Part shown: piece by piece, positions 44,715-54,803 of the stretch
Numbering within the stretch: the first letter of the stretch is position 1
Layout of the letters: every line of letters starts with the position of its first letter
From: Candidatus Methylopumilus universalis
Lineage (GTDB): Bacteria > Pseudomonadota > Gammaproteobacteria > Burkholderiales > Methylophilaceae
Direction: 5' to 3'
Assembly: GCF_006364435.1 (NCBI RefSeq)
Contig: NZ_CP040977.1
Span: 620,001-684,000 of the forward strand
Length of the DNA stretch: 64,000 bases
The notes under the pieces: generated by a model
Database searches by the model: none
The model's input: only the letters and a program-made list of their open reading frames with translations
What the model was told of the DNA's origin: nothing
Program-made: the position numbers and the translations under genes

Positions 44715-45290
44715 ATGCGGACAAATTTAATTTGTGGTGTTGATGAAGCGGGAAGAGGACCTTTGGCCGGGCCAGTTTATGCAGCTGCCGTTATTTTGGG
44801 TCCTGATTTCGACACCGAAGGCTTGCGTGACTCTAAAAAAATATCCGAATCTAAAAGATATACTCTTGCAGCACATATAAAGAAAAATGCTTTAGCTTGG
44901 TCATTAGGCATATGTAGTGCATCAGAAATTGATGAGCTTAATATCCATCAGGCAACATTATTAGCTATGAGAAGAGCAATTGAAGGTTTAAACGGCTACA
45001 CCTCAATCAAAATTCTGATAGATGGATTATTTTGCCCTCAAGTAGATCATCCTTGTGAGGCGATTGTCAAAGGCGACGATAAAGTTGCTGAGATTTCAGC
45101 GGCTTCAATTATTGCAAAAACAGAACGTGATCTTAAAATGATAGAGATTGATAAGATTTATCCTAAGTATCAATTTAAAAAACATAAGGGTTACCCAACA
45201 AAATTACATATAGAAATGATTAAATACGAAGGTCTTTGTGAGTATCACCGAAGAAGCTTCTCACCTATAAAAGAAATGTTAGCATTGTAG
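44715..45290 (+). CDS. rnhB: Ribonuclease HII
   Basis: Removes ribonucleotides from DNA and RNA primers. CGVDEAGRGPLAGPVYAAAVIL carries the catalytic DE pair, LRDSKKISESKR and the later Asp residues (LIDG, KGDDKVAEISAASIIAK) are present. 191 aa. It is the last gene of the lpx operon and converges on the methylase gene with a 12-bp overlap. Confidence 0.95.
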   Translation: MRTNLICGVDEAGRGPLAGPVYAAAVILGPDFDTEGLRDSKKISESKRYTLAAHIKKNALAWSLGICSASEIDELNIHQATLLAMRRAIEGLNGYTSIKILIDGLFCPQVDHPCEAIVKGDDKVAEISAASIIAKTERDLKMIEIDKIYPKYQFKKHKGYPTKLHIEMIKYEGLCEYHRRSFSPIKEMLAL

Positions 45291-45998
45291 TAAAAATACG
45301 CAGGGCTTATTTTTTAAATCTGGCGTCGTTTCTTTTTTCCATTCTTTTATATTTTTCATTAAAATAAATTCATTTTCTGATGACATATCTAATGCAACAC
45401 AAAGCTTTGTTCTGTCCTGAAGTTTACTTATCAAATCATTAAAAATATGCTGGTTTCTGTAGGGCGTTTCTATAAAAATCTGAGTTTCATGATTCTTGCT
45501 TGAATCATTTTCAATTGAAATAATTTTCTTTATTCTGTCTTCTTTATCTGAAGGAAGGTAGCCATGAAACTTAAATTGCTGCCCATTAAGGCCTGATGCC
45601 ATAAGGGCTAAAATGATTGACGACGGGCCTATCATCGGTATGACCTTAATATTTTTTTGGTGGGCCAAAGCAACCATTTTTGATCCAGGGTCAGCTACTG
45701 CTGGGCAGCCTGATTCTGAAATTAAACCAATATCAAAACCTTCCAAAAGCGGCCTTAAATAATTTGTAATTTCTGCTTCAATTGTAGATTTATCTAATAC
45801 TTCAAAATGTAATTGATTGATAGGTTTTTGAAGATTAAGAGCGCTTAAATGAAAACGTGCTGTCTTCTCATTTTCCACTACAAAATAATCCAGACGTTCG
45901 ACAATTTTTCGATGGTATTCTAAAAGAACAGATTCCTTAGCATTTTGTTCAATCGGAACAGGGATGAGGTACAAACACCCATTTTTCTTATCTGTCAT
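45279..45998 (-). CDS. RsmI-like SAM-dependent methyltransferase (tetrapyrrole methylase fold)
   Basis: 239 aa. LYLIPVPIE, ISESGCPAVADPGSKMVALAHQ and IPMIGPSSIILALMASGLNGQQFKFHGYLPSD are the tetrapyrrole-methylase signatures, shared with RsmI, which methylates C1402 ribose of 16S rRNA. It is about 40 aa shorter than true RsmI and diverges at the N-terminus (LYLIPVPIEQ), so it is the short paralogous form often found beside maf. The start abuts the maf stop. Substrate unknown. Confidence 0.72.
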   Translation of the reverse strand: MTDKKNGCLYLIPVPIEQNAKESVLLEYHRKIVERLDYFVVENEKTARFHLSALNLQKPINQLHFEVLDKSTIEAEITNYLRPLLEGFDIGLISESGCPAVADPGSKMVALAHQKNIKVIPMIGPSSIILALMASGLNGQQFKFHGYLPSDKEDRIKKIISIENDSSKNHETQIFIETPYRNQHIFNDLISKLQDRTKLCVALDMSSENEFILMKNIKEWKKETTPDLKNKPCVFLLQC

Positions 45999-46573
45999 TA
46001 CAATGCTAAACCTTCATTTTCAAGCATGTTCGATAGCTTAATGAGTGGCAGTCCTATGAGCGCTGTAGGATCCTCGCCTTTAATATATTCAAGAAGAGTA
46101 ATACCAAGACCTTCAGACATGACGCTTCCTACACAATTATATGGCTGTTCTTTCAGCAAATAAGATTCAATTATTTTCTGATTTAATTTTTTATATTTCA
46201 CCTCAAAATCAACGACACATTCTTGCACTTGTTGTGTTTTCGTATTCAACAAACAAAGCGAGGTATAGAAAGTTGCAATTTTCCCACTTAAAAATTGAAG
46301 TTGTTTTACAGCATTTTCATGTGTGTTTGGTTTTTCAATAATTTGATTTTGACATTCCGCTGTTTGATCAGAGCCGATGATCAATGAATTTGCATAGTGG
46401 GGAGCTACTTTAAATGCTTTTTCTCGTGCAAGTCTGAAGGAGATGTCTTTTGCTTTTTCATCCATGTGAGGGGTTTCATCAATATCAGGACTAAAGACAT
46501 CGAAAGGTAATTTAAGTCGTGATAGTAATTCTCTTCTATAAGGCGATGATGAGGCCAAAACAATCGTTAACAT
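45998..46573 (-). CDS. Maf/YceF-type nucleotide pyrophosphatase
   Basis: 191 aa. LASSSPYRRELLSRLKLPFDVFSPDIDETP and SLIIGSDQTAECQNQIIEKP are the Maf signature; the family hydrolyses modified nucleotides such as 7-methyl-GTP as a house-cleaning step. The YceF subgroup is suggested by the GSDQ and EKP motifs. maf usually sits next to yceD-rpmF-plsX; here it is 3.4 kb away and on the other strand, with the pyruvate carboxylase genes in between. Confidence 0.85.
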   Translation of the reverse strand: MLTIVLASSSPYRRELLSRLKLPFDVFSPDIDETPHMDEKAKDISFRLAREKAFKVAPHYANSLIIGSDQTAECQNQIIEKPNTHENAVKQLQFLSGKIATFYTSLCLLNTKTQQVQECVVDFEVKYKKLNQKIIESYLLKEQPYNCVGSVMSEGLGITLLEYIKGEDPTALIGLPLIKLSNMLENEGLAL

Positions 46574-46585
46574 GCATTGGTTTCT

Positions 46586-48427
46586 TTATGATTCAGGCTG
46601 AATTTCAAGTAGCGTTTCATCTGGGGACACTGCTTCACCTTTTGCTACATGAATCGCAACTATAATACCCGAAGTAGGGGATTGAATTTCATTCTCCATT
46701 TTCATAGCCTCAATCACAATTACACTGTCTCCAGCCTCAACTCTGTCGCCAATTTTAACTTTAACGTCAATAATTGTTCCTGGCATAGCTGTAGTAATAC
46801 AGCCCTCGTGATTGGGTCTAGATCTTGCTGATTTAGATGTTTCTTGAGACTGTTTTTTTGAAGATTTTTTTCCATTCGTGACTTCAACTTCATGTAAAGT
46901 TTCGACTAACACCTCTTCCGAAATGCCATCTACGGATACATAAAATGGCCTTCTTGCTTCACCGGTATAGCCTGATCCCGTTAATTTGATATTGAATGTT
47001 TCGCCATGAAGCGTGACATTAAATTCACTAGGTGCAAATTTTTCAGCAGATGAAAATATATTGTCTTTTGGAAGAAGTGGTTCGGGTTGAATGCTACCTG
47101 CATTTCTTTCTTGCAAGAATATCTTGGCAACGTCAGGAAACATGGCATACGTTAAAATATCATCATCAGATTTTGTAATTTGCTCTGCTTCAATTTTAAG
47201 TTTTGCAAGTTCAGGCTCCAAAAGATCGGCAGGTCTAGATGTCAGTGGTTTTTTTTCACCGATGGCCATCATTTGAATTTTTTGATTCACTTTACCAGGT
47301 GCTTTTCCATATTCGCCCATGAAATAACTTTTTACCTCATTGGTTATCGATTTATATCTAGCGCCTGTTAAAACATTTAAGACTGCTTGTGTACCTACAA
47401 TCTGGGAAGTCGGTGTCACAAGTGGTGGGTAACCTAAATCTTCACGCACTCTAGGAATTTCAAGAAGCACTTCGTTCATACGATCAAGTGCACCTTGCTC
47501 TTTAAGCTGATTAGACAAATTAGAAATCATACCGCCAGGGACTTGATTACTAAGTACCCGTGTATCTACGCCAGTGTAATCAGATTCAAATTGCCAATAT
47601 TTTTTTCTTACAACCTTTAATTGCTCGCTAATCTCTTCAACTTTTTTAATATCAATACCCGTTTCGTAGCCTAAATCCTCTAAGACAGCAATTATAGATT
47701 CTGTTGATGGATGACTTGCACCTTCTGCAAAGCTTGAATTACATGTATCAATAATGTCCGCACCATTTTGTACAGCAGTTAAAAGATTAATACTTGCTAA
47801 TCCTGAAGTTGCGTGTGAATGAACGTGAATTGGTAAGGAGGTAGATTTTTTTAAAGACGTTACAAGCTCTTTAGTGGCTGACGGCGTTAAAAGACCCGCC
47901 ATATCTTTAATGGCTATTGTGTCACATCCGTAACTTTCCATTTCTTTTGCAAGATTAACGAAATACGGGATGTTATGCACAGGGCTTGTGGTATAGCTTA
48001 ATGTACCTTCTGCGTGTTTTTTATATTTTTTGACTGCTTTTATTGATGTTGTAAGATTTCTTACATCATTCATGGCATCGAAAATTCTAAAAACATCGAC
48101 ACCATTATTGGCTGATTGTTTGACGAATGCGTCAACAACATCATCTGAATAATGACGATAGCCTAATAAATTCTGACCTCGAAGTAACATTTGTATACGA
48201 GAATTTGGGAGGGCTTTTCTTAAAAGTTTTAGACGCTCCCATGGATCTTCTTTTAAAAATCTTACACAAGCATCAAACGTAGCTCCACCCCATGCTTCAA
48301 TTGACCAAAAGCCAAGTGAATCTAATTGTGGACATATAGGAAGCATGTCCTCAGTGCGAAGTCTAGTCGCAATTTGACATTGATGCCCATCCCTTAAAAC
48401 TAATTCTGTAATATGTATTTTTTTCAT
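46586..48427 (-). CDS. pycB: Pyruvate carboxylase subunit B (carboxyltransferase + biotin carrier)
   Basis: 613 aa. An HMGL-like TIM barrel (TELVLRDGHQCQIATRLRTEDM, EAWGGATFDACVRFL, IAIKDMAGLLTP, PIHVHSHATSG) forms the carboxyltransferase. A conserved carboxylase domain follows, then a biotinyl domain with the biotin lysine K576 in EAMKMENE. Together with the upstream biotin carboxylase it makes oxaloacetate from pyruvate. Oxaloacetate decarboxylase alpha has the same layout, but no membrane beta/gamma subunits are nearby, so the anaplerotic role is preferred. Confidence 0.85.
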   Translation of the reverse strand: MKKIHITELVLRDGHQCQIATRLRTEDMLPICPQLDSLGFWSIEAWGGATFDACVRFLKEDPWERLKLLRKALPNSRIQMLLRGQNLLGYRHYSDDVVDAFVKQSANNGVDVFRIFDAMNDVRNLTTSIKAVKKYKKHAEGTLSYTTSPVHNIPYFVNLAKEMESYGCDTIAIKDMAGLLTPSATKELVTSLKKSTSLPIHVHSHATSGLASINLLTAVQNGADIIDTCNSSFAEGASHPSTESIIAVLEDLGYETGIDIKKVEEISEQLKVVRKKYWQFESDYTGVDTRVLSNQVPGGMISNLSNQLKEQGALDRMNEVLLEIPRVREDLGYPPLVTPTSQIVGTQAVLNVLTGARYKSITNEVKSYFMGEYGKAPGKVNQKIQMMAIGEKKPLTSRPADLLEPELAKLKIEAEQITKSDDDILTYAMFPDVAKIFLQERNAGSIQPEPLLPKDNIFSSAEKFAPSEFNVTLHGETFNIKLTGSGYTGEARRPFYVSVDGISEEVLVETLHEVEVTNGKKSSKKQSQETSKSARSRPNHEGCITTAMPGTIIDVKVKIGDRVEAGDSVIVIEAMKMENEIQSPTSGIIVAIHVAKGEAVSPDETLLEIQPES

Positions 48428-48433
48428 ATCTAT

Positions 48434-49852
48434 TTAAATACCTTCATGTGCTGCAATCGCTGCTGAAATAGCTGCAGCCATTAACTCAGGTGGAAATTGA
48501 CTTTGATAATTTATAAGCTCCGGATGGTCGTCCACAAAGCTTGTATTGAAATTCGCTTCTTTAAACTGTTTATTATTCATAATTTCTAAATAATAAGGGA
48601 TTGTTGTTTTAACTCCAAATACAACAATATCATTGAGGGCTCTCTTGCCACGTTGCATCACACTTTCCCAGTTTAACGCCCATACAGTTAACTTTGCGCA
48701 CATAGAGTCGTAATAAGGGGGAATGACATAGCCAGTATATATCGAAGCATCAATTCTAACGCCGGGTCCGCCAGGCGCATAATAACGCGTAATTTTTCCA
48801 AAGGATGGCATGAAGTCATACTTTGGATCTTCCGCATTAATTCGATATTCAATTGCAAAGCCTCGAAACTGAATTTCTTCTTGTTTGTATTGTAATGATA
48901 ATCCAAAGGCAATTCTTATTTGCTCTTGAACAATATCAATACCGGTAATTGATTCAGTAATTGTATGTTCAACTTGAAGACGGGTATTCATCTCCATAAA
49001 GTAAAAATTATTTTCAGCATCCAAAAGGAATTCTACGGTACCCGCGTTCTCGTAATTCACAGCTTTGGCAGCTTTCACTGCAAGTTCACCCACATAATTT
49101 CTTTGAGCGTTTGTAAGCTGAGGGGAGGGTGCGATCTCAATGAGTTTTTGATTGCGCCTTTGAATAGAACAATCCCTTTCAAAAAGATGAACCACATTGC
49201 CAGAGCTATCAGCCAGAATTTGAACTTCGATATGCTTAGGCGATACGATACATTTCTCAATAAAAACCTCGGGTTTGCCAAAGGCTTTTGTAGCTTCAGA
49301 AATTACTCGATCATAATTAGCAATGAGCTCTTTTTCATTATTACAACGTCTAATACCTCGTCCACCACCACCGTTAGTCGCTTTAAGCATGATAGGGTAA
49401 CCAATAGAAGAGGCAAGTTTTTTAGCTTCATCAAGACTCTCAATATTGCCTTCACTTCCAGGAATAACAGGTATTACAGCTGCAATCATTGCTGTTCTTG
49501 CTTGAATCTTATCTCCCATTTGACGAATAATATCGGCATTAGGGCCAATAAATTTGATATCTCGTCTGGCACATATTTCGGCTAATTCAGGGTTTTCAGA
49601 TAAAAACCCATATCCTGGATGGATTGCATCACATCCTGAAGTAACGGCGATATTCACAATATTATGTGCGTTTAAATAGCCGGCAAGAGGGTCTGCACCT
49701 ACATTGTAGGATTCATCGGCTTTTTTGACGTGAAGCGCATGGCGGTCAGCATCTGAATAAATGGCTACGGAAGTGATATCGAGCTCAGAACAGGCACGAA
49801 TCAGCCTTACCGCTATTTCACCACGGTTCGCTATGAGAATTTTTTTAAACAA
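48434..49852 (-). CDS. pycA: Pyruvate carboxylase subunit A (biotin carboxylase)
   Basis: 472 aa ATP-grasp enzyme that carboxylates biotin. ILIANRGEIAVRLIRACSEL begins the family; KATNGGGGRGIRR is the glycine-rich ATP loop; EMNTRLQVEHTITE holds metal and catalytic residues; the AEDPKYDFMPSFGKI segment is conserved. It lies 6 bp upstream of pycB in one operon; no accB neighbour is present, so it is not the acetyl-CoA carboxylase AccC. Two-subunit pyruvate carboxylase is known in several beta/gammaproteobacteria and archaea. Confidence 0.86.
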   Translation of the reverse strand: MFKKILIANRGEIAVRLIRACSELDITSVAIYSDADRHALHVKKADESYNVGADPLAGYLNAHNIVNIAVTSGCDAIHPGYGFLSENPELAEICARRDIKFIGPNADIIRQMGDKIQARTAMIAAVIPVIPGSEGNIESLDEAKKLASSIGYPIMLKATNGGGGRGIRRCNNEKELIANYDRVISEATKAFGKPEVFIEKCIVSPKHIEVQILADSSGNVVHLFERDCSIQRRNQKLIEIAPSPQLTNAQRNYVGELAVKAAKAVNYENAGTVEFLLDAENNFYFMEMNTRLQVEHTITESITGIDIVQEQIRIAFGLSLQYKQEEIQFRGFAIEYRINAEDPKYDFMPSFGKITRYYAPGGPGVRIDASIYTGYVIPPYYDSMCAKLTVWALNWESVMQRGKRALNDIVVFGVKTTIPYYLEIMNNKQFKEANFNTSFVDDHPELINYQSQFPPELMAAAISAAIAAHEGI

Positions 49853-49963
49853 TGAAAAGCCTTAAGTTTTTAGTGAAATGTCACTAAATTAGGGTTAATT
49901 TAAGAAAATTATAGCATGTCATTTCTTATATAATAATGATGTCTTTTACCCCGAAATCTATTG

Positions 49964-50455
49964 ATGGAACAGCATATAGACAATATTGATTTTTCAAGAA
50001 AATCGAGAGAAATTCGTGATATAATTCGCCTCTCTGATTTTGAGCGATTGCAAGATTTATGCTTAAATCTCGAAGATTCAATTGCTTTTGTTTTAAGAGG
50101 CTTCGAAAATAAACATAGAGAAGCTTGTTTAGAACTATTCATCGAAGGTAAATTAGATTTAATTTGCCAAAGATGTTCGGAAAAATTAGAGCATACGATT
50201 TTTTTAAAATCAGGATTTTTAATTAAAGAAGAGACGCAGTTAACTGATTTTCAAGTTGACGATCATGCGGATTACGACTTAATTGAGGGTAGTGCAAAGA
50301 TGGATGTATTAAGTCTTATTGAAGACGAAATCTTACTTTCTATGCCTGGTGCACCAAAACATGAAAATGATAAGTGCTACTACAAAAAAACTGATGGTGT
50401 GTTAGATCGCATTCATCCGTTTGCTGATTTAAAACAAAAATTATATAAAAATTAA
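49964..50455 (+). CDS. yceD: YceD/DUF177 family protein
   Basis: 163 aa. [23 protein letters not shown] has the CxxC signature of DUF177; the acidic [35 protein letters not shown] segment is also typical. The family is linked to 23S rRNA maturation and is encoded almost always just before rpmF, as here. The ATG at 49964 is preferred over TTG at 49961. Divergent from pycA. Confidence 0.88.
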   Translation: MEQHIDNIDFSRKSREIRDIIRLSDFERLQDLCLNLEDSIAFVLRGFENKHREACLELFIEGKLDLICQRCSEKLEHTIFLKSGFLIKEETQLTDFQVDDHADYDLIEGSAKMDVLSLIEDEILLSMPGAPKHENDKCYYKKTDGVLDRIHPFADLKQKLYKN

Positions 50456-50469
50456 ATTTAGGAGTTGCT

Positions 50470-50649
50470 ATGGCTGTTCAGCAGAATAAAAAATCACCTT
50501 CAAAACGTGGAATGCATCGTTCTCACGATTTTTTATCAAATCCCCCACTTGCTGTAGAACCAACTACTGGCGAAGTTCATTTACGTCATCACGTTAGTCC
50601 AACAGGCTACTATAGAGGCAAAAAAGTTATTCAGAATAAATCAGAATAA
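50470..50649 (+). CDS. rpmF: 50S ribosomal protein L32
   Basis: 59 aa, too short for many gene callers. [22 protein letters not shown] is the universal L32 beginning, then [30 protein letters not shown]. The strong ribosome-binding site TAGGAG precedes it. It lies 14 bp after yceD and before plsX. Its stop codon falls within the following hairpin. Confidence 0.96.
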   Translation: MAVQQNKKSPSKRGMHRSHDFLSNPPLAVEPTTGEVHLRHHVSPTGYYRGKKVIQNKSE

Positions 50650-50671
50650 TTCTTCTTAATTATTCTGATTT
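50638..50671 (+). terminator. AT-rich hairpin after rpmF (terminator or attenuator)
   Basis: A perfect 14-bp inverted repeat, 50638-50651 (AAATCAGAATAATT) and 50658-50671 (AATTATTCTGATTT), with a 6-base loop, overlapping the rpmF stop codon. The low GC and lack of a long T-run suggest a partial terminator that tunes plsX expression. Confidence 0.55.
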
Positions 50672-50706
50672 ATTACTTTCATTGCTCTTAAACGTTAAGA
50701 GAACAA

Positions 50707-51738
50707 ATGACAATTACCCTAGCAGTTGACGCAATGGGAGGGGATCATGGTCCCTCAGTCACTATCCCAGCCTCCATAAATGCGCTATCAAAATATGACC
50801 AACTTCACATTATTTTAGTTGGCGATAAAGAGCTTATTCAAACAGAGCTCCAAAAAAATAAATATACCAATACCCGTTTATCTATTCAGCATGCAAGTGA
50901 AGTGGTTGAAATGGATGAATCTCCTCAAAGCGCTTTAAAAAATAAAAAAGATTCTTCCATGCGTGTTGCAATTAATTTAATTAAGGAAGAGAAGGCTCAG
51001 GCTTGCGTAAGTGCTGGCAATACCGGTGCACTTATGGCAACCGCCCGTTATGTATTAAAAATGTTGCCAGGGATTGATAGACCTGCCATCGCATCGAGCT
51101 TGCCTAGTCAAAAAGGTACAACTTACATGCTGGACCTAGGCGCCAATACAGACTGCACGGCCGAGAATTTATTGCAATTTGCAGTCATGGGCGCCATGCT
51201 TGTCAGTTCTGTGACGGGCAATCCAAAGCCTTCCGTAGGGCTTCTCAATATTGGCTCAGAAGATATGAAAGGTACTGAAGTTATAAGGCAAGCAGGAGAA
51301 TTACTTCGTCGAAGTCATCTTAACTTTTATGGTAACGTTGAAGGTAATGACATCTTTAAAGGTACAACTGATGTCGTTGTATGTGATGGGTTTGTGGGGA
51401 ATGTTGCATTAAAAACAGCTGAAGGTATTGCGCAGCTTATGGGCCGATTTTTAACACAAGAATTCAAACGTAATTGGATTACAAAATCTATGGCATTTGT
51501 TTCTTTGCTTGTCCTTAATCGATTCAAAAAAAGGCTTGATCCTAGAAGATACAATGGCGCTAGCTTTTTAGGTCTTAAAGGTATTGTAGTTAAAAGTCAT
51601 GGTGGGGCTGATAGTTATTCTTTTTTCTATGCTATTCGGACAGCCATTGAAGAATCCAAAAATAATGTTTTAGAGAACATACAAAAACAACTTGAATTAG
51701 AAATGCCCCTAGGTATTTCATCGTCAGAAAATTTATGA
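50707..51738 (+). CDS. plsX: Phosphate acyltransferase PlsX
   Basis: Makes acyl-phosphate from acyl-ACP for phospholipid synthesis. [48 protein letters not shown], and [15 protein letters not shown] are diagnostic; 343 aa is normal. It begins the fab cluster; its stop overlaps fabH by 4 bp. Confidence 0.97.
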   Translation: MTITLAVDAMGGDHGPSVTIPASINALSKYDQLHIILVGDKELIQTELQKNKYTNTRLSIQHASEVVEMDESPQSALKNKKDSSMRVAINLIKEEKAQACVSAGNTGALMATARYVLKMLPGIDRPAIASSLPSQKGTTYMLDLGANTDCTAENLLQFAVMGAMLVSSVTGNPKPSVGLLNIGSEDMKGTEVIRQAGELLRRSHLNFYGNVEGNDIFKGTTDVVVCDGFVGNVALKTAEGIAQLMGRFLTQEFKRNWITKSMAFVSLLVLNRFKKRLDPRRYNGASFLGLKGIVVKSHGGADSYSFFYAIRTAIEESKNNVLENIQKQLELEMPLGISSSENL

Positions 51739-52688
51739 TTTATTCAAAAGTTACAGGGACTGGAAGCTATCTTCCCGAAAAAATATTAAGCAATCTTGAT
51801 CTTGAAAAAATGTTTGAGACGACGGACGAATGGATTACGACAAGAACAGGTATTAAAGAAAGACATATTGTTTCAGCGCATCAATATACAAGCGATTTAG
51901 CGACAGAAGCGTCTAAACAAGCAATAAAGGCTTCTGGTATTGATGCAAATAAAATTGATCTTATTATTGTGGCGACAACTACGCCCGATAAAGTATTTCC
52001 AAGCACAGCTTGTATTGTTCAAACAAAGCTTGGCTTATCTTTATGTCCAGCATTTGATATTCAAGCGGTATGCAGTGGTTTTGTGTATGCGCTATCTGTT
52101 GCAGATAGTTTCATTAAAACAGGTGCAGCAAAATGTGTGCTAGTGATTGGTGCAGATACTATGTCTCGCATTACAGATTATTCAGATCGAAGCAATGCTA
52201 TTCTTTGGGGTGATGGCGGGGGTGCTGTTATTCTTGAAGCATCAGATGAACCGGGTATCTTGTCTACCCACATTCATGCGGATGGCGCTTATGAGAAATT
52301 ACTCCATGTCCCCAGCGGTGTATCTCACCAAAAAGGTAAATCTACTATAGAAATGCAAGGCAACCAGGTTTTCAAAATAGCTGTGAATACATTAGATTCT
52401 ATTGTAGATGAAACACTTGAAATGAATCAATTAGATAAGTCAGACATTGACTGGCTTGTTCCCCACCAAGCCAATATTAGAATTTTAGAAGCAACTGCAA
52501 AAAAATTGAATATGAGCATGGATCGCGTTATTGTTACTATAGACCGACATGGAAATACTTCAGCTGCTTCGATCCCTTTGGCCCTTGATACGGCCATTCG
52601 TGAAGGTAAAATAAAAAGAGGGGAAACGCTTTTGATGGAAGCATTCGGTGGTGGATTTACCTGGGGATCTGCTTTAATAAAGTATTAA
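51735..52688 (+). CDS. fabH: 3-oxoacyl-ACP synthase III
   Basis: Initiates fatty-acid synthesis by condensing acetyl-CoA with malonyl-ACP. The catalytic triad is visible: C113 in [13 protein letters not shown], His in VPHQANIRI and Asn in [12 protein letters not shown]. 317 aa. ATGA overlap with plsX. Confidence 0.97.
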   Translation: MIYSKVTGTGSYLPEKILSNLDLEKMFETTDEWITTRTGIKERHIVSAHQYTSDLATEASKQAIKASGIDANKIDLIIVATTTPDKVFPSTACIVQTKLGLSLCPAFDIQAVCSGFVYALSVADSFIKTGAAKCVLVIGADTMSRITDYSDRSNAILWGDGGGAVILEASDEPGILSTHIHADGAYEKLLHVPSGVSHQKGKSTIEMQGNQVFKIAVNTLDSIVDETLEMNQLDKSDIDWLVPHQANIRILEATAKKLNMSMDRVIVTIDRHGNTSAASIPLALDTAIREGKIKRGETLLMEAFGGGFTWGSALIKY

Positions 52689-52724
52689 AAATCATATAGT
52701 TAATGATAATATATCAAGTAAATT

Positions 52725-53654
52725 ATGAATAAGTTTTCTTTTATTTTTCCTGGTCAAGGCTCACAAACTGTCGGCATGATGGCGGATTTTAATAACCATC
52801 CATTAATTCAATCGACTTTTAATGAAGCGTCTCAAATTCTTAATATTGATTTTTGGAAAATGGCGACCGAGCCTAATGAAGACATAAACCAAACAGTTCA
52901 TACGCAACCTATACTTCTTACAGCGGGCATAGCGACTTGGCGTGTTTGGAAATCTAAAACAGATCTACTCCCTAGTTATCTTGCAGGTCATAGCCTGGGT
53001 GAATATACCGCTCTTGTTGCTTCAAATGCGATGGAATTTAAAGACGCGTTAAAGCTTGTCAAATATAGAGCTGAAGTCATGCAAAAAGCTGTGCCTGAAG
53101 GTGTAGGTGCTATGGCTGCTATTCTTGGTATGTCTGACTCAGATGTCATGAATGCATGCAAAGAAGCTCAAGGAAATGAGGTTGTAGAAGCAGTCAACTT
53201 TAACTCACCAGGGCAAGTTGTGATTGCTGGAAATGTTTTAGCAGTAGAACGAGCTATTGAAATAGCAAAATCAAAAGGCGCTAAGCGAGCGATTCTGCTT
53301 CCCGTTAGCGTTCCTTCACATTGCTCTCTTATGCAAAAAGCATCTGAAGAATTAAAAGAATATTTAACCAATATTACAATTAAAAAACCAAATATTCCTG
53401 TTATCCATAATGTGGATGTTTTGGAACATAATGATGCAAATGAAATTAAAGATGCACTTTCAAAACAACTCTGTCATCCAGTAAGATGGGTTGATACCAT
53501 TGAAAAGATAGCATTTAATAAAATTAGTGATATTGCAGAATGCGGCCCAGGCAAAGTTCTTACAGGCCTAACCAAGAGAATCTCTCCTGAATTAAAAGGT
53601 GTTTCTCTTGTTAATGAAAGTGCAATAGATGAATTTAAAGCACTTATACAATAA
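52725..53654 (+). CDS. fabD: Malonyl-CoA:ACP transacylase
   Basis: Loads malonyl groups onto ACP. FIFPGQGSQTVGMM, the nucleophile S90 in AGHSLGEYTALVAS, and the late His in PSHCSLM are conserved. 309 aa. Central gene of fabH-fabD-fabG. Confidence 0.97.
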   Translation: MNKFSFIFPGQGSQTVGMMADFNNHPLIQSTFNEASQILNIDFWKMATEPNEDINQTVHTQPILLTAGIATWRVWKSKTDLLPSYLAGHSLGEYTALVASNAMEFKDALKLVKYRAEVMQKAVPEGVGAMAAILGMSDSDVMNACKEAQGNEVVEAVNFNSPGQVVIAGNVLAVERAIEIAKSKGAKRAILLPVSVPSHCSLMQKASEELKEYLTNITIKKPNIPVIHNVDVLEHNDANEIKDALSKQLCHPVRWVDTIEKIAFNKISDIAECGPGKVLTGLTKRISPELKGVSLVNESAIDEFKALIQ

Positions 53655-53672
53655 AACTATCTAGGGAAAATT

Positions 53673-54422
53673 ATGTTTATTAATCTTGAAAATCAAGTTG
53701 CACTTGTCACTGGCGCTAGCCGAGGTATTGGACAATCAATTGCTTTAAGTTTAGGAAAACAAAATGCTTTTGTCATTGGCACCGCAACAACGGAAGATGG
53801 CGCTCAAAAAATTTCAACATTTCTCAAAGAGCAAAATGTTTTAGGTAAAGGTATTAAATTAGATGTGAATGATAATGAAGCTATCTTAAAAACTGTTGAT
53901 GGCATCATTAAGGAGCATGGTGATATATCAATCCTTGTAAATAACGCCGGGATTACTAAAGATATGTTACTCATGCGCATGAAAGAAGAAGAGTGGGATG
54001 ATGTTATGTCAACCAATTTAAAATCTATTTTTCGCATGAGCCAGGCCCTTATTCGCAGCATGATGAAAAGTCGCTACGGTAGAATTATTAATATCACTTC
54101 TGTAGTTGGTCATATGGGTAATGCAGGTCAAACAAATTACGCTGCCGCAAAAGCTGGCGTAACTGGATTCACAAAATCATTAGCTAAAGAAATTGGTAGT
54201 CGAGGCATCACTGTCAATTGTGTTGCGCCTGGCTTTATTGATACGGATATGACAAAAGGATTGTCAGATGAACATAAAAAGCAGCTTCTCGATCATGTGC
54301 CATTAGGACGACTAGGAAGTCCTGAGGATATTGGTGCTGCAGTAAGCTTTTTAGCTTCAAAAGAAGCTTCTTATATCACAGGTGAGACACTTCATGTCAA
54401 TGGCGGAATGCTAATGATTTAG
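53673..54422 (+). CDS. fabG: 3-oxoacyl-ACP reductase
   Basis: NADPH-dependent short-chain dehydrogenase. GASRGIG (14-20) binds the cofactor; the catalytic S143, Y156 and K160 lie in ITSVVG and NYAAAKAG; the GRLGSPEDIGAAVSFLAS...ITGETLHVNGGMLM C-terminus is FabG-specific. 249 aa. Confidence 0.97.
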   Translation: MFINLENQVALVTGASRGIGQSIALSLGKQNAFVIGTATTEDGAQKISTFLKEQNVLGKGIKLDVNDNEAILKTVDGIIKEHGDISILVNNAGITKDMLLMRMKEEEWDDVMSTNLKSIFRMSQALIRSMMKSRYGRIINITSVVGHMGNAGQTNYAAAKAGVTGFTKSLAKEIGSRGITVNCVAPGFIDTDMTKGLSDEHKKQLLDHVPLGRLGSPEDIGAAVSFLASKEASYITGETLHVNGGMLMI

Positions 54423-54450
54423 TTATTTTTTTAACTTTATTACAAAATTC

Positions 54451-54467
54451 TTAACAAGATTTGTTAA
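54451..54467. promoter_or_regulatory. Palindrome in the acpP promoter region
   Basis: TTAACAA-GAT-TTGTTAA, a perfect 7-bp inverted repeat. It overlaps a candidate -10 (TAAAAT, 54465-54470) upstream of acpP, a position suited to a repressor. It lacks the T-run of a terminator. No regulator is known for it here. Confidence 0.4.
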
Positions 54468-54515
54468 AATAACGCATGGCCTGAGGGTCATTTCTTAAAT
54501 AAAGGGGTATTTTAG

Positions 54516-54752
54516 ATGTCTGACATCGAACAACGTGTAAAAAAAATTGTTGCAGAACAACTTGGCACTAAAGAAGCTGATGTAAAAAATACATCATCAT
54601 TTGTAGATGATTTAGGTGCTGATTCACTTGATACAGTTGAACTCGTAATGGCTTTAGAAGAAGAGTTTGATTGTGAAATTCCTGACGAAGAAGCTGAAAA
54701 GATCACCACAGTTCAGCAAGCTGTTGATTACATCAACAAAAATCTAAAATAA
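54516..54752 (+). CDS. acpP: Acyl carrier protein
   Basis: 78-aa acidic four-helix protein. The phosphopantetheine serine is S37 in [33 protein letters not shown]. It carries growing acyl chains for fatty acids and lipid A. It lies between fabG and fabF with wider gaps on both sides, in keeping with its own promoter and high expression. Confidence 0.98.
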   Translation: MSDIEQRVKKIVAEQLGTKEADVKNTSSFVDDLGADSLDTVELVMALEEEFDCEIPDEEAEKITTVQQAVDYINKNLK

Positions 54753-54803
54753 TTCATATGTTATTTAACCTTTTCTAAATATTGAAAGGGTTGGGTTTAT
54801 TCC

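Noticed and set aside
48965-49585. 206-aa plus-strand frame
   Set aside because: It lies wholly antisense to the well-conserved pycA gene and has no family character or ribosome-binding site.
46586-49852. Sodium-pumping oxaloacetate decarboxylase
   Set aside because: No membrane beta or gamma subunit is nearby and a biotin carboxylase is encoded in the same operon, which fits pyruvate carboxylase.
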